Of a stretch of DNA of 64,000 nt, positions 16,282 through 26,553 are shown one piece after another (position 1 is the stretch's first letter; the number at the start of each line of letters is the position of its first letter). A program made the translations under genes and the position numbers. This DNA comes from Niabella ginsenosidivorans (GTDB lineage Bacteria; Bacteroidota; Bacteroidia; Chitinophagales; Chitinophagaceae), in the NCBI RefSeq assembly GCF_001654455.1, contig NZ_CP015772.1, positions 2,232,001-2,296,000 on the forward strand, read 5' to 3'. Under the pieces are notes generated by a model, which had not been told where the DNA came from, did not search any database, and worked only from the letters and a program-made list of their open reading frames with translations.

Positions 16282-18228
16282 ATGATAAAAAGGCTATTCG
16301 TGCAATCTATCTGTTTGGCTGCTATGTCTGTTTCGGCTATTTCACAGACAGGAAATAAAAAAGACAGTTTGCTGAAAGGGCTGGTTACTGCCAAAGAGGA
16401 TACAGCTAAAATCAGGCTATTACTAAACATTGAAAAATTATACTCCAGTAAAAATTACGACAGCTTTTATTATTACTTAGACCAGGCAAATACACTAGCC
16501 AAAAAGCTGAAGACTGAGAAATTTGATTTTTTTATTAATGCGGGCTTTTCTGAATACTTCTATTACCAAAACGATTACAAAAACGCTGTTAAACATGCAT
16601 TGCACAGTAGAGATGTTGCCGAAAAAGAAAATGACTTGAAGTTATTAGCCAAAAGCTATAACAATCTTGCGGCAGTGTACAATCACTTTGGTAATAAAAA
16701 AGAGGCGATTAATTGTATATTAAAAAGCCTTGATCTTTCTGAAAGAACAAAGGATAGCATTAGTTTCCCCGTCCGACATCTTACGGCCTCCGCTACTTAC
16801 TATAATTTAGAACAATTCGATAAAGCAATTATACACGCCCGGAAGGCCGTTGAATATGGAAAACACTTTGCCAATTCTTTCGCAATTGCTATGGGGCTAA
16901 ATAACTTGGCCGCCAGCTACTCCCAACTAAATATTCTTGACAGTGCCATTAGTATTGGCAAAAAGCAACTGGACTTTGCAAAAAAGGAAGCAGATGCAGA
17001 TAATATCAATAATGCTCTAATCAATCTTTGTTACGATAATTTTAAAAACGGGAATATCAGGGAAGTTGCCTTCTATTCGAATGAATTAAAAAAAATAAGT
17101 GTAACACAGCAAGATAAAAAAAACACACCGGAATTAAACGTCTCTTACGCTCTAAATTTTATGGCACAAGAAAATTATATTAATGCCAAAATCCAGTTAG
17201 ACAGTGCAATACAAATAGCCAATAAAGACGGAAATGCAGATGCATTACGAAATGCTTATCAAACCTATTCCATTTTCTACTACCTACAGGGGAAAATAAA
17301 GGCGGGAGAAACCTATACCTTCAAATATGATTCTTTAGTAAGAGCAACAAATTTGAAAGAGCTTAATTTTTATACTGAAGAACTTGAAACAAAATATGAC
17401 GTCGAAAAAAAAGTATCCCAAATAAAACTTCAGCAAGTTCAATTAAAACAAAAAAGCATCCTCAATTATTTGCTCGCTGGTGCGGCTTTCTGCGCGATTC
17501 TTATTGGCTTACTGGGGTACAAGAGCTATAAGAATAAACAAAAACTACAACAGGCAAAAATAAACGAATTAGAAACCGAAAAACAACTTACCGCCACAGA
17601 AGCTGTACTCAAAGGCGAAGAGCAGGAACGTACAAGATTGGCTAAAGATCTGCACGATGGTTTAGGAGGTATGCTCAGCGGCATTAAATATTCATTTCAG
17701 AATATGAAAGAAAATCTCATTCTCACGCCCGATAATGCGCGAGCATTTGAACGGAGTATTGACATGTTGGACAGCTCCATAAAAGAAATGCGCCGTGTGG
17801 CACACAATATGATGCCGGAAACGCTCGTAAAATACGGGCTGGACACAGCGTTAAAAGAATTCTGCAATGAAATTGACCGCAGTGGTATTATTTGTGCAAG
17901 CTATCAATCGCTAGGAATGGACAATGCCCTCTTTGAGCAAACCGTTGCCGTTACGATTTACCGTGTTGTACAGGAGCTGGTGAACAATGTAGTCAAGCAT
18001 GCGGCGGCCAAAAATGTACTTGTTCAGGCGCAACTTACAGAACAAGGTAAATTGTTAACAATTACTGTGGAAGATGATGGCAAAGGTTTTGACACTGATG
18101 AATTGACTCAAGCCAAAGGAATTGGCTGGAATAACATCCAAAACCGGGTAGAATTTCTCAACGGAAATTTGGATATAAGATCGACAGTTAATAATGGCAC
18201 TTCCGTTTTAATTGAAATCAGTATTTAA
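16282..18228 (+). CDS. TPR sensor histidine kinase (HisKA_3 type)
   Basis: Counting from the ATG at 16282, the protein has 648 residues: a signal peptide (LFVQSICLAAMSVSAIS), TPR repeats at about 40-340 (for example NNLAAVYNHFGNKKEAINCI), one membrane segment near 395-415 (LNYLLAGAAFCAILIGLLGY), a short coiled coil, and a HisKA_3 dimerisation helix with the phospho-accepting His458 (DLHDGLGG). The GHKL ATP-binding domain shows an N-box (QELVNNVVKHA) and DDGKGFD. An ATG at 16261 would add seven residues before the signal peptide and is less likely. It pairs with the regulator 35 bases downstream and lies divergent to secreted-protein genes that share its upstream box. Confidence 0.9.
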   Translation: MIKRLFVQSICLAAMSVSAISQTGNKKDSLLKGLVTAKEDTAKIRLLLNIEKLYSSKNYDSFYYYLDQANTLAKKLKTEKFDFFINAGFSEYFYYQNDYKNAVKHALHSRDVAEKENDLKLLAKSYNNLAAVYNHFGNKKEAINCILKSLDLSERTKDSISFPVRHLTASATYYNLEQFDKAIIHARKAVEYGKHFANSFAIAMGLNNLAASYSQLNILDSAISIGKKQLDFAKKEADADNINNALINLCYDNFKNGNIREVAFYSNELKKISVTQQDKKNTPELNVSYALNFMAQENYINAKIQLDSAIQIANKDGNADALRNAYQTYSIFYYLQGKIKAGETYTFKYDSLVRATNLKELNFYTEELETKYDVEKKVSQIKLQQVQLKQKSILNYLLAGAAFCAILIGLLGYKSYKNKQKLQQAKINELETEKQLTATEAVLKGEEQERTRLAKDLHDGLGGMLSGIKYSFQNMKENLILTPDNARAFERSIDMLDSSIKEMRRVAHNMMPETLVKYGLDTALKEFCNEIDRSGIICASYQSLGMDNALFEQTVAVTIYRVVQELVNNVVKHAAAKNVLVQAQLTEQGKLLTITVEDDGKGFDTDELTQAKGIGWNNIQNRVEFLNGNLDIRSTVNNGTSVLIEISI

Positions 18229-18263
18229 GATGCTCTGTTGATACCTATTCAATAATCAGCTTC

Positions 18264-18878
18264 ATGAAAACAAAAATTTTTATAGTTGACGACCACTACA
18301 TGGTAATAGAAGGTATCCGCTCGCTGCTTCAAAAAGAAAAGAATATTGAGTGGATAGGACATGCCATGAATGCGGCATCCTGCCTGGCTTTTCTGAAGCA
18401 ACAGCAGCCCGACATAATACTGATGGACGTGAGCCTGCCCGATATGAGCGGCATAGAGTTGTGCAAGGAAGTTAAGCAAAATTATCCATTCGTTTTTGTA
18501 CTGGGATTAAGCACTTTTAACCAACAGTCCATTATCCGTAATATGACCGACAATGGCGCATCGGGATACATATTGAAAAATGCAACCCAAAAAGAGCTAC
18601 TGGAAGCCATCTTCGCCGTAAGACAGGGCAAAACGTACTTGAGTTTTGAAGCAGCAACTACACTTAAAAAAAATGAGGATAAAACTCCTATTATCACCCG
18701 CAGGGAAAAAGAAGTGCTGCAGTTAGTCGCCGAAGGACTCACCAATGCTGAAATTGCAGAAAGGCTATTTATCAGCGTACCCACTGTAAACACCCATCGC
18801 AAAAGTTTAATAGAAAAATTTGATGCGGCTAATACAGCTGCGTTGATTAATAAAGCAGGTAAAACTGGTATTTTATAA
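18264..18878 (+). CDS. LuxR/NarL-family response regulator
   Basis: A 204-residue two-domain regulator. The receiver domain shows the acidic pair DD at residues 9-10, the phospho-acceptor Asp55 (LMDVSLPD), the switch serine in GLST and the conserved lysine in YILKNA. The C-terminal LuxR helix-turn-helix (residues about 140-200) contains TRREKEVLQLVAEGLTNAEI and VNTHRKSL. It follows the kinase gene by 35 bases and is very likely its partner. The quasi-palindromic boxes at 15060, 16168 and 16207 are candidate binding sites, an inference from symmetry and location. Confidence 0.92.
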   Translation: MKTKIFIVDDHYMVIEGIRSLLQKEKNIEWIGHAMNAASCLAFLKQQQPDIILMDVSLPDMSGIELCKEVKQNYPFVFVLGLSTFNQQSIIRNMTDNGASGYILKNATQKELLEAIFAVRQGKTYLSFEAATTLKKNEDKTPIITRREKEVLQLVAEGLTNAEIAERLFISVPTVNTHRKSLIEKFDAANTAALINKAGKTGIL

Positions 18879-19335
18879 GGGTAAAAACCAAGAACCTATG
18901 CATATCAGCACTCGGGGAAAAGTGGCTAATCTCGTTGTACCAATCGTTTTTTTATCTGTTATTATCTCTTAAACTATAAAGGCGGCGCTTGTCATTTTCT
19001 ATTTTATCGATTTCTGCATTGAACGACATAAGGTCTTCAATTCTGTTGTACGGTTTTTCAACATAAAGTAGGCGGTGAATTTCTTGATTCTGGTAGTTGT
19101 TTATTTGTCAAACCGTTAACTACCGCACTCCTGTTGGATCACGGAGCTATATTGAGGCGCTATTATAAATTTAAAATGAAAGTCAATAATATTTTGCAAA
19201 AAGATTTATATACAGAGAGTGAGAGTTTTGACTAATATTGTCTAACGTTTTATTGTTTAAATAACTATAAAGAATAGGCAATTTTTATTGATAGTCAATA
19301 ATTTAAAAAATTAAATTTTAGATAATATAATTTCT
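18879..19335. other. Gene-free stretch with a possible coding relic
   Basis: About 457 bases between the response regulator and the antiporter gene. On the minus strand, 18952-19107 is open for 51 codons with protein-like composition (for example EIHRLLYVEKPYNRIEDLMS) but has no start codon and is bounded by stops, so it looks like the remnant of a disrupted gene. From 19150 to 19335 the DNA is very AT-rich and probably holds the antiporter promoter; no consensus element stands out. Confidence 0.35.
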
Positions 19336-20583
19336 ATGCAACTGTTTATTCTCTTTTCGGTGCTTATTACGCTGGCGGCATTCTTTTCTTATATAAATGT
19401 CCGGTTGTTTAAATTTCCATCTGGTATCAGTCTGATGCTGATGGGGGTGCTGGCATCACTCGGCTTGATTGTATCAGGTTATTTTTCTTCGGGGTTCAAA
19501 GCAATGATCCAGCAAAAACTGGAGCTGATCAATTTTTCCGAGTTCCTGCTCGGTATCTTGTTGAGTTTTTTGCTTTTTGCAGGCTCCATGCATGTGAAAG
19601 TACCCGAACTGCGTAAGGAGGCTAAAAGCATTCTTACATTTGCGACAATAGGAACGCTTATCTCCACTTTTTGTGTTGGAGCTATCATGTATGAGTTGGC
19701 GCAATTATTTGCTGCACCCGTCCCATTCATCTATTGTCTGCTGTTCGGAGCGCTGATCTCTCCCACAGACCCAATTGCGGTTATGAGTATTCTCAAAAAG
19801 GCGCGCATCCCACAGAAAGTGGAAATCAACATTGTTGGAGAATCTCTTTTTAATGACGGTATTGGTGTAGTCATTTTTGCTACGCTGCTGGGCATAGCAG
19901 CGTGGGGCCCGGAACAGTTCGGTGTAATGGAAATTATTAAATTGTTTGGAAGAGAAGCGCTGGGCGGCCTGGTAGCGGGTGCACTTATCGGCTTTACCGG
20001 ATACCGCATGATGAAAGCAATCGACCATTTTCAAACCGAGATCCTCATTTCCCTGGCAATGGTTATGGGAGGATACAGCCTCTGTCATTACCTGCATGTA
20101 TCCGGTCCCTTGGCTATGGTGGTTGCTGGTATCATGACGGGTAACAGGGGCGCGGCCAAAGCTATGAGTGACATAACACGGGACTATATGGGGAAATTTT
20201 GGGAGGTTGTAGATGAGGTGTTGAATGCTGTTCTTTTTATGCTAATCGGGCTGGAAATTGTTATGGTTTCTTTTAACCGGGAAATGATCTTTGCTGGCTT
20301 GGTTATTGCCCCGCTGGTCGTAGTATCCCGCTTCTTTTCCTTGTATTTCCCTTCTTTAATATTTGGGTTTAAAAGAAAATTGGGAATTAAAACGATCTAT
20401 GTAATGACCTGGGGTGGTTTAAGGGGTGGTATTTCTATTGCATTGGCATTATCCCTGCCACCCAGTACCTACAAGGAAATTATCGTTTCTATTACTTTTA
20501 TAGTCGTGTTATTTTCTATACTCGTTCAGGGGCTTTCTGTTGGAAAGCTGATCAGCAAATTAAAATTCTCTGGGGAAAAATAA
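19336..20583 (+). CDS. Na+/H+ antiporter, CPA1/NhaP-like
   Basis: A 415-residue protein with about twelve membrane segments and no long cytoplasmic tail. The family signature is visible as [14 protein letters not shown] near residue 138 and [14 protein letters not shown] near 172, the latter carrying the ND pair that binds the cation. [19 protein letters not shown] near 355 is the conserved arginine-containing segment. It exchanges cytoplasmic Na+ or K+ for H+ and serves pH or salt homeostasis. Its stop codon lies only 4 bases from the stop of the convergent DUF389 gene. It begins the ion-stress cargo block of the element. Confidence 0.92.
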   Translation: MQLFILFSVLITLAAFFSYINVRLFKFPSGISLMLMGVLASLGLIVSGYFSSGFKAMIQQKLELINFSEFLLGILLSFLLFAGSMHVKVPELRKEAKSILTFATIGTLISTFCVGAIMYELAQLFAAPVPFIYCLLFGALISPTDPIAVMSILKKARIPQKVEINIVGESLFNDGIGVVIFATLLGIAAWGPEQFGVMEIIKLFGREALGGLVAGALIGFTGYRMMKAIDHFQTEILISLAMVMGGYSLCHYLHVSGPLAMVVAGIMTGNRGAAKAMSDITRDYMGKFWEVVDEVLNAVLFMLIGLEIVMVSFNREMIFAGLVIAPLVVVSRFFSLYFPSLIFGFKRKLGIKTIYVMTWGGLRGGISIALALSLPPSTYKEIIVSITFIVVLFSILVQGLSVGKLISKLKFSGEK

Positions 20584-20587
20584 CGAC

Positions 20588-21919
20588 TCATTGCACAATC
20601 AATCTTACTGAATCTGTCTGGAGGCGTTCTTTCAGCCATTGTTGCATTTTAAGGCGATCGTCACGGGTGGGGGCCTTTGAAAAGTTGGCCACAAATAAAG
20701 TAATGGTATCGGTAGCCAGGGTATCTGTTCGGTAAATAATTGATCGGGACCCGGTATAATACATTAATCCAGGGTATAAAGCTTTCAGCTCGGCCCTGAG
20801 ATCGGGTAGTTCCCGGGAAGCAGCCGCCGTCTCCTGTAGGGATGAGTTCCGTGCCGAATCTTCTTTAAATACGTCCTCCAGGATGCTTGCTTTTATCTGG
20901 CTAAAGTCAATCTGTTGTTTCGCATCCAATCCCTGCCGTACAACCAGTTTGGCATCATTTAGCCGATACTGATTTAACTTTTGTGAGATAGTATCAATAG
21001 TAAGTTGAGGCAGTGTTTGTCCAATAAGCAGCAAGTCAATCTCACTGCTGTCAGATCGGTAACGAAAGGTCTTATTGACAACTTGTGTGTTTTTAAACCG
21101 GAACTGGTTGTTTACAAACGCTTGGGCATTGGACTCAAATATGCTTTTGTCCACTATTTTGTACGCCAGGTAGATGCTTGGGATTACTGCTGCAGTCACA
21201 ATAAGCAGGATATAGCGGGACACTTTTTTACCATAGGTTTGATTTTCGAATTGCACTTTCCTGAAATTCAGAAACCGTACAATCAGGTAAGTGCTGAGGC
21301 AAATGAATACACTGTTAATGAAATACAGGTAAATCGCGCCCAGAAAATAATAGAAGTTTCCCGAAGCCAGCCCGAAACCTGCAGTACAAAGCGGTGGCAT
21401 CAATGCCGTAGCGATGGCAACCCCCGGAATTACATTACTTTTCTCTTTCCTGGTGCTGGCTACAATGCCCGCCAGTCCTCCAAAAAAAGCAATAAAAACA
21501 TCCCATATAGAAGGTGTAGTACGGGCCAGTAGCTCGCTTTGCGCATCATGCAGTGGAGTGATCCAAAAATATAATGCGGAAGTGGCAATACTGATCAACG
21601 TGGCTGTCAACAGATTCCGGCTCCCTTTTTTTACAAGATCAATATCGATGACCGCAATGCCCAGGCCTATACCCATAATGGGTCCCATAAGCGGAGAGAT
21701 CAGCATGGCGCCGATGATTACGGCAGTCGAATTGACATTTAAACCAATTGAAGCGATAAATATAGCAAAGATCAGTGTCCACAAGTTAGGCCCCCTGAAC
21801 TCAACGCCTTTTTTAATGGACTGGACAACATCCGCTTCATTTGCCTTTTCGAGATGCAGATTAAATAACCGTGCAATTGTTAGTCGAATTCCTCTGAAAA
21901 ACTTGTTTTGATTACCCAT
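20588..21919 (-). CDS. DUF389 membrane protein
   Basis: A 443-residue protein with a membrane core at residues about 45-240 containing the DUF389 pattern (SIGLNVNSTAVIIGAMLISPLMG in parts, then MGIGLGIAVID and ATALMPPLCTAGFGLA). The C-terminal 190 residues form a soluble domain that resembles periplasmic regions seen in Bacteroidota members. Function is unknown for the family. It lies 105 bases downstream of the universal stress protein gene, on the same strand, and could be co-transcribed with it. Confidence 0.85.
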   Translation of the reverse strand: MGNQNKFFRGIRLTIARLFNLHLEKANEADVVQSIKKGVEFRGPNLWTLIFAIFIASIGLNVNSTAVIIGAMLISPLMGPIMGIGLGIAVIDIDLVKKGSRNLLTATLISIATSALYFWITPLHDAQSELLARTTPSIWDVFIAFFGGLAGIVASTRKEKSNVIPGVAIATALMPPLCTAGFGLASGNFYYFLGAIYLYFINSVFICLSTYLIVRFLNFRKVQFENQTYGKKVSRYILLIVTAAVIPSIYLAYKIVDKSIFESNAQAFVNNQFRFKNTQVVNKTFRYRSDSSEIDLLLIGQTLPQLTIDTISQKLNQYRLNDAKLVVRQGLDAKQQIDFSQIKASILEDVFKEDSARNSSLQETAAASRELPDLRAELKALYPGLMYYTGSRSIIYRTDTLATDTITLFVANFSKAPTRDDRLKMQQWLKERLQTDSVRLIVQ

Positions 21920-22024
21920 AGCTTAACAAAATAATGATCATCATCTTCTGCTTAAAAATAGGCAACTTTTTTGTTTTAGCGAAGCCTGGATGGGAACTAA
22001 AAATCTAAGAAATAGATTTAACGA

Positions 22025-22855
22025 CTATTTTATATCAGATAGATTTGCTGATTCAAAAAGATGCGTTATTGATAAGACTGCCATTGCTGCTTCCTTTAAG
22101 ATGTATTCCGTATAGTTTTCACCGAATATGTTGTACCACTGTTTTTCAGAAGTAGCGTTAATTACAATCATATCAGCTTGCCTTTCTTTTGCAGCTAAAA
22201 TAACTCCGGGAGCAATATTTTTTTTCGAGTCAGCATCAAAATCTGAAATTGAAAATTGTATTTGTTGGTTCTGAGCCAGCTCAATAACTTCATTAACCTT
22301 ATATGAATCCGGTTGCCCAAGGCAAACAATGTGTAGCTCCGAGTTATCTTTTTGGATAAAAGGCCGGGAATGAACGAGTTTTTCTTTAACGCCTTCAACG
22401 TCACGAACGGGAAATAAGATTTTGTAAAAATCTGCCTTTTTAAAACTGAGCGGAATGGAAAGCACCGGGCATTCAATTTTCATAATAATTTCATAGGCCA
22501 TGGATTCTTTGAAATATCGCTTAACACCATTCAGTACGCCGATAATTAAAAGATCTGTTTTGTTTTCAATGCAGTACTTATATATAAATGCAGCCACGTC
22601 ACCAACACGTGCAAAAACCTTTGATTCGATGTCAAATTCATTTAGGATCCGATCTCGGTACATTTTTAACCGGTCGTAAGCAGCCTGAACAAATTCGGCC
22701 TTTTTATTTCTTGATTCTGCCGGAGATACCGCATGTATAATATCCAATTCAGCATTATGTTTTTTTGCTATCTCTGCGGCCTGATACACTGCATTATCTG
22801 ATTCCTCACTAAAATTTGTTGCAATCGCAATTTTACGGATATGATATTTTATCAT
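22025..22855 (-). CDS. Universal stress protein, tandem UspA domains
   Basis: The 276 residues comprise two Usp-like halves. The first starts IRKIAIATNFSEESDNAVYQAAEIA and ends near DLLIIGVLNG; the second, around residues 145-265, ends with DMIVINATSE. A clean ATP-binding GxxGxxxxG(S/T) motif is not obvious, so nucleotide binding is uncertain. The Bacteroidota tandem form normally has about 270-280 residues, which matches. It is cytoplasmic and divergent from the mechanosensitive channel gene; the 226-base gap should hold both promoters. Confidence 0.88.
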   Translation of the reverse strand: MIKYHIRKIAIATNFSEESDNAVYQAAEIAKKHNAELDIIHAVSPAESRNKKAEFVQAAYDRLKMYRDRILNEFDIESKVFARVGDVAAFIYKYCIENKTDLLIIGVLNGVKRYFKESMAYEIIMKIECPVLSIPLSFKKADFYKILFPVRDVEGVKEKLVHSRPFIQKDNSELHIVCLGQPDSYKVNEVIELAQNQQIQFSISDFDADSKKNIAPGVILAAKERQADMIVINATSEKQWYNIFGENYTEYILKEAAMAVLSITHLFESANLSDIK

Positions 22856-23040
22856 TGATTAATTTTAAGCGCTTCAACCGAGCATTACAGGTTTCAAAAA
22901 TACCATTTTTGAACTAAGATCGCCTCCTATATTACCGATATATCGAATTAGATTGTCTTTTCAGTTTCCCGATTACATATCAGTTGCAAACCTGTGTTTT
23001 TATGAAAAAAGCATTTGAGTTTGAATTTTCTCACTCAAAG

Positions 23041-23072
23041 TTTGTTTGCCCGCTACAAAATGGGTACGTTTG
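23041..23072 (+). promoter_or_regulatory. Bacteroidota-type promoter for the MscS gene
   Basis: TTTG at 23041-23044, a 20-base spacer and TACGTTTG at 23065-23072 match the TTTG/TAnnTTTG pattern. Transcription would begin close to 23079, leaving almost no leader before the ATG at 23082 and ruling out a start at the TTG at 23046. Confidence 0.6.
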
Positions 23073-23081
23073 CTTGTTAAT

Positions 23082-24410
23082 ATGACTTTTTTAAGCAGTA
23101 TTAACATCGATGGCAGTACCCTTGTTCCTGACAGTAGTGATGTATATCAATGGACGTATGATATCTGGCAAAAATTAAATATTTCAGATAAAGCGGCCCA
23201 TATTTTTACCAGTATCAGCTTGCTATTCGCCACTTTATTGATCGTGCTGATTGCAGACTACATCGTTCGCAAGATAGCTAAGGAATTATTACATAAAGTT
23301 ATTGCACGTACCCGCTGGACCTGGGACGACAGGCTGATGGAGAACAAAGCACTTGATGCGGCCAGCAGGCTGATCCTTGTCATTTTAACCCGGCAATTGC
23401 TGCCCTATGTTTTTATAGGGTTTCCCCGGTTCACAGCCGGCCTGGAAAAGTTTCTTGAGATCTTGATCATTATTTGTACGTATCAACTGGTAAGCAGTAT
23501 CTTAAAAACGATAAGAGACCTGATGGCCGGAACGAAGGCCTTTGCAGACAAGCCGCTGGACAGCTACCTGCAGGTTGTACAAATTTTTTTAATATTTATG
23601 TCCGGCACTTTGATCGTATCTTCTCTCACAGGCAGCTCCCCCTGGTCTTTTTTGGTATCTCTGGGTGCTGCTTCGGCTATCCTGATGCTGGTGTTCAAGG
23701 ACACAATTTTGGGTTTTGTTGCCAGCATCCAGGTTTCGGCAAACGATTCCATTAGAGTCGGAGACTGGATCGAGATGCCTAAATATGGGGTAGATGGGGA
23801 CGTGATGCAAATTAACCTGAACAATGTGAGGGTGCGCAATTTTGATAAAACAGTCGTTACTATTCCTACTTACACGCTGTTGAGCGACGCCTTTAAAAAC
23901 TATCGCGGCATGGAGGAAAGTGGGGGAAGAAGGATAAAAAGGGCCATCAATATTAAAATTTCTTCCATTCGCTACCTGGCCTCTGAAGAGATTGAAGCGC
24001 TCAAAAAGATCCAGCTCTTAAAAGAATATATTGATAAACGGGAAACAGAAATCCGGGCATATAACCAAAAATACCAGGTTGACAGCACCGTTCCAGTTAA
24101 TGGCCGCAGAATGACTAATGTGGGCCTTTTCCGGTCTTATATCCTTTCTTATGCAAAGCATAACCCGGAAATACATAAGAACATGACCTTAATGGTACGA
24201 CAATTAGCACCTACTGAACATGGGCTTCCTTTGGAGTTGTACATGTTTACCAATGGAACAAACTGGGGCTACTTCGAAGATACAATGGCTGACCTCTTCG
24301 ATCATTTGCTTGCGGCAATTAAATATTTCCATCTTGAAGTATTCGAATCTCCGGCTTCTGACGATCTCCGTCAGTTGCACATGATCCGGAAAGTATCGGA
24401 GGTAAGGTAG
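23082..24410 (+). CDS. MscS-family mechanosensitive channel
   Basis: A 442-residue protein with several membrane helices in the first 190 residues, the pore-lining helix rich in Gly/Ala (WSFLVSLGAASAILMLVFKD) and the MscS beta-domain signature IQVSANDSIRVGDWIEMP. The long C-terminal cytoplasmic region resembles the YbdG/miniconductance type. It opens under membrane tension to release solutes in hypo-osmotic shock. The ATG at 23082 is chosen because an upstream TTG at 23046 lies inside the predicted promoter. Together with the antiporter and ClC it forms an osmotic and ionic stress group. Confidence 0.9.
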   Translation: MTFLSSINIDGSTLVPDSSDVYQWTYDIWQKLNISDKAAHIFTSISLLFATLLIVLIADYIVRKIAKELLHKVIARTRWTWDDRLMENKALDAASRLILVILTRQLLPYVFIGFPRFTAGLEKFLEILIIICTYQLVSSILKTIRDLMAGTKAFADKPLDSYLQVVQIFLIFMSGTLIVSSLTGSSPWSFLVSLGAASAILMLVFKDTILGFVASIQVSANDSIRVGDWIEMPKYGVDGDVMQINLNNVRVRNFDKTVVTIPTYTLLSDAFKNYRGMEESGGRRIKRAINIKISSIRYLASEEIEALKKIQLLKEYIDKRETEIRAYNQKYQVDSTVPVNGRRMTNVGLFRSYILSYAKHNPEIHKNMTLMVRQLAPTEHGLPLELYMFTNGTNWGYFEDTMADLFDHLLAAIKYFHLEVFESPASDDLRQLHMIRKVSEVR

Positions 24411-24593
24411 CAGGCAGACTACTTCTTCCGGATATCATGCAAAGTAATCCAGTCTGAGGTATAACCATGCCTTTCGCCTAACTTTGCCCCATTTCATCGC
24501 AAGTATTCTGGTGTTCTAAAAGACAGGATAACGACAAAAGTTGCTGTTTGTCATTATTTAAGGAGCGCTACCCATACTTTAACAGTAAACTTT

Positions 24594-26444
24594 GTGGAAT
24601 TTCATAATAAAAAGAAGTACATCAGTTTCCTAAAATTCAAAAGAGATTTTCAAAAGTATAGCCTGGAGAAAGTGCGCAGTTATGAGCTGGTACTATTTTG
24701 GTTAAAAAACCGCCTGAACCGTAACCAGTTTTTGATTCTCTCCGGTATCCTTGTGGGATGTACGGCTGGCCTTGCCGGGGTGCTATTAAAAGCCGTCGTT
24801 CACTATATACACCAGTTAATTGTAACCAAAGTGCATTTTGAGTACCAGGTACTTTTTTATATTGTTTTCCCGTTTTTAGGCATTGTGCTGACAACCATAA
24901 CAGTGCTTACCGTGTTCAAAGGCCAGGACCGCAAAGGGATCGGCGCCGTTTTATATGAAATTGCCCAGAATTCGAGCATTATTTCCAGGGTAAAAATGTA
25001 CTCTCAAATGGTGCAAAGTGCTATAACCGTAGGGCTGGGTGGTTCCGCCGGCCTTGAAAGTCCTATGGCTGTGACCGGTGCCGCCATTGGCTCTAACTAC
25101 GCGCAAACCTATAAGCTGGGATACAAAGAACGGACTTTATTGCTGGCAGCTGGTGCTACTGCGGGCATTGCCGCTGCCTTTAACGCACCGATAGCAGGTA
25201 TCATGTTCGCCTTTGAAATACTGTTGACCGGCGTAGTTTTTTCAGATTTTATTCCCCTGGTAGTTGCAGCCATCTGCGGCAGTTTGCTTTCAAGAGTATT
25301 GCTTGAGGATGACGTGCTCTTCCGCTTCTATGCCCGGCAGTCCTTTAATTACCATAACATCCTCTACTATTTAATATTGGGACTGGTAGCAGGATTTTAT
25401 GCGCGGTATTTTGTGATCATTTCACAATATATCGAGCATTTCATCAAAAAGCTAAGGCTCTCCCGGCTCCGGGTTGCCATGTTGGGTGGTGCAGCGCTAT
25501 CTCTATTATGCCTGCTGCTACCGCCATTGTTTGGGGAAGGATACACTATAGTGAAAGCTTTTGCAGATGGAAATGCGCAAGGCGTTTTACATAACAGCTT
25601 TTTCAGGTATTTTGAAACCGGTAACTGGACACTCATTATTTTTTTAGTATTGATCTGTCTTTTAAAAGCATTTGCCACATCTATTACCATACATAGTGGC
25701 GGTAATGGCGGTAATTTTGCGCCCTCTTTGTTTGCAGGTGGCACTCTGGGTTTTTTATTTGCCGTTATCTGTACACAATTGGGCTTTGAGGAGGTACCTG
25801 TTTCTAACCTGGTGCTGGCAGGCATGGCCGGTGTAATGAGTGGCGCCCTTTATGCACCACTTACCGCAATTTTCCTTATCGCCGAATCAAGCCTGGGATA
25901 TGATTTGTTCATTCCGCTGATGATTGTGTCCGTTATTTCTTACCTGATTGCACGATGGTTTTCAGTGTTGCCCCCTGACTTCAAAGCATTGGCAACGCAG
26001 GGAAAGATCTTTACCCATGAGCATGACAAAAACCTGTTGTCGCTGCTTCATACGGCAGATCTGATTGACAAACAATCCCAGATAATAAGCCCACACAACA
26101 CAATTACCGATTTACAGGAGGCTATAAAAAATGGGAATAAGAATATTTTTGCTGTCCTGGATGATGTGGGTCATTTGACGGGCGTCCTGACCCTGGATGA
26201 TATCCGGCCCATCCTGTTTAACAAAGACCTGGAAGGTATTCATTCGGTACAACAATTAATGAAGGCACCAGTAGCCATTATTCATCCCTGGCAACTATTA
26301 CCGGAAATTATTAAAATTTTTGATGACACGAATGCCTGGCAGTTGCCGGTGACGGATGAAAACAACCGGTTTATTGGATTTATTTCCAAATCGGTCATCC
26401 TTTCCAGCTATCGGCAGTTATTAAAGGAATATTCGGTTGGATAG
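24594..26444 (+). CDS. ClC-family chloride channel/transporter with CBS domains
   Basis: A 616-residue protein. The ClC pore signatures are GLGGSAGLESPMAVTGAAIG (the GxxGxE motif, near residue 145), GIAAAFNAPIAGIMFAFE near 195, and GGNGGNFAPSLFAG near 365, so the selectivity-filter regions are complete. The C-terminal 150 residues contain two CBS-like repeats (ITDLQEAIKNGNKNIFAVLDD and the segment ending GFISKSVILSSY). It starts with GTG at 24594; no better ATG is available upstream. It moves Cl- or exchanges it for H+ across the inner membrane and follows the MscS gene by 183 bases. Confidence 0.92.
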   Translation: MEFHNKKKYISFLKFKRDFQKYSLEKVRSYELVLFWLKNRLNRNQFLILSGILVGCTAGLAGVLLKAVVHYIHQLIVTKVHFEYQVLFYIVFPFLGIVLTTITVLTVFKGQDRKGIGAVLYEIAQNSSIISRVKMYSQMVQSAITVGLGGSAGLESPMAVTGAAIGSNYAQTYKLGYKERTLLLAAGATAGIAAAFNAPIAGIMFAFEILLTGVVFSDFIPLVVAAICGSLLSRVLLEDDVLFRFYARQSFNYHNILYYLILGLVAGFYARYFVIISQYIEHFIKKLRLSRLRVAMLGGAALSLLCLLLPPLFGEGYTIVKAFADGNAQGVLHNSFFRYFETGNWTLIIFLVLICLLKAFATSITIHSGGNGGNFAPSLFAGGTLGFLFAVICTQLGFEEVPVSNLVLAGMAGVMSGALYAPLTAIFLIAESSLGYDLFIPLMIVSVISYLIARWFSVLPPDFKALATQGKIFTHEHDKNLLSLLHTADLIDKQSQIISPHNTITDLQEAIKNGNKNIFAVLDDVGHLTGVLTLDDIRPILFNKDLEGIHSVQQLMKAPVAIIHPWQLLPEIIKIFDDTNAWQLPVTDENNRFIGFISKSVILSSYRQLLKEYSVG

Positions 26445-26553
26445 ATTTTTATTTTTAACAAGTAGCTAAATTGCTACCGCGGTACCTCCGGATATCGAAT
26501 GACCGGGGATCGGACCAAGCCGTTATATTAAATGGTATTTTATCTCTATGCCG

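Noticed and set aside
23046-23081. TTG start for the MscS gene, adding 12 residues
   Set aside because: It lies within the predicted promoter, and the ATG at 23082 gives a better start.
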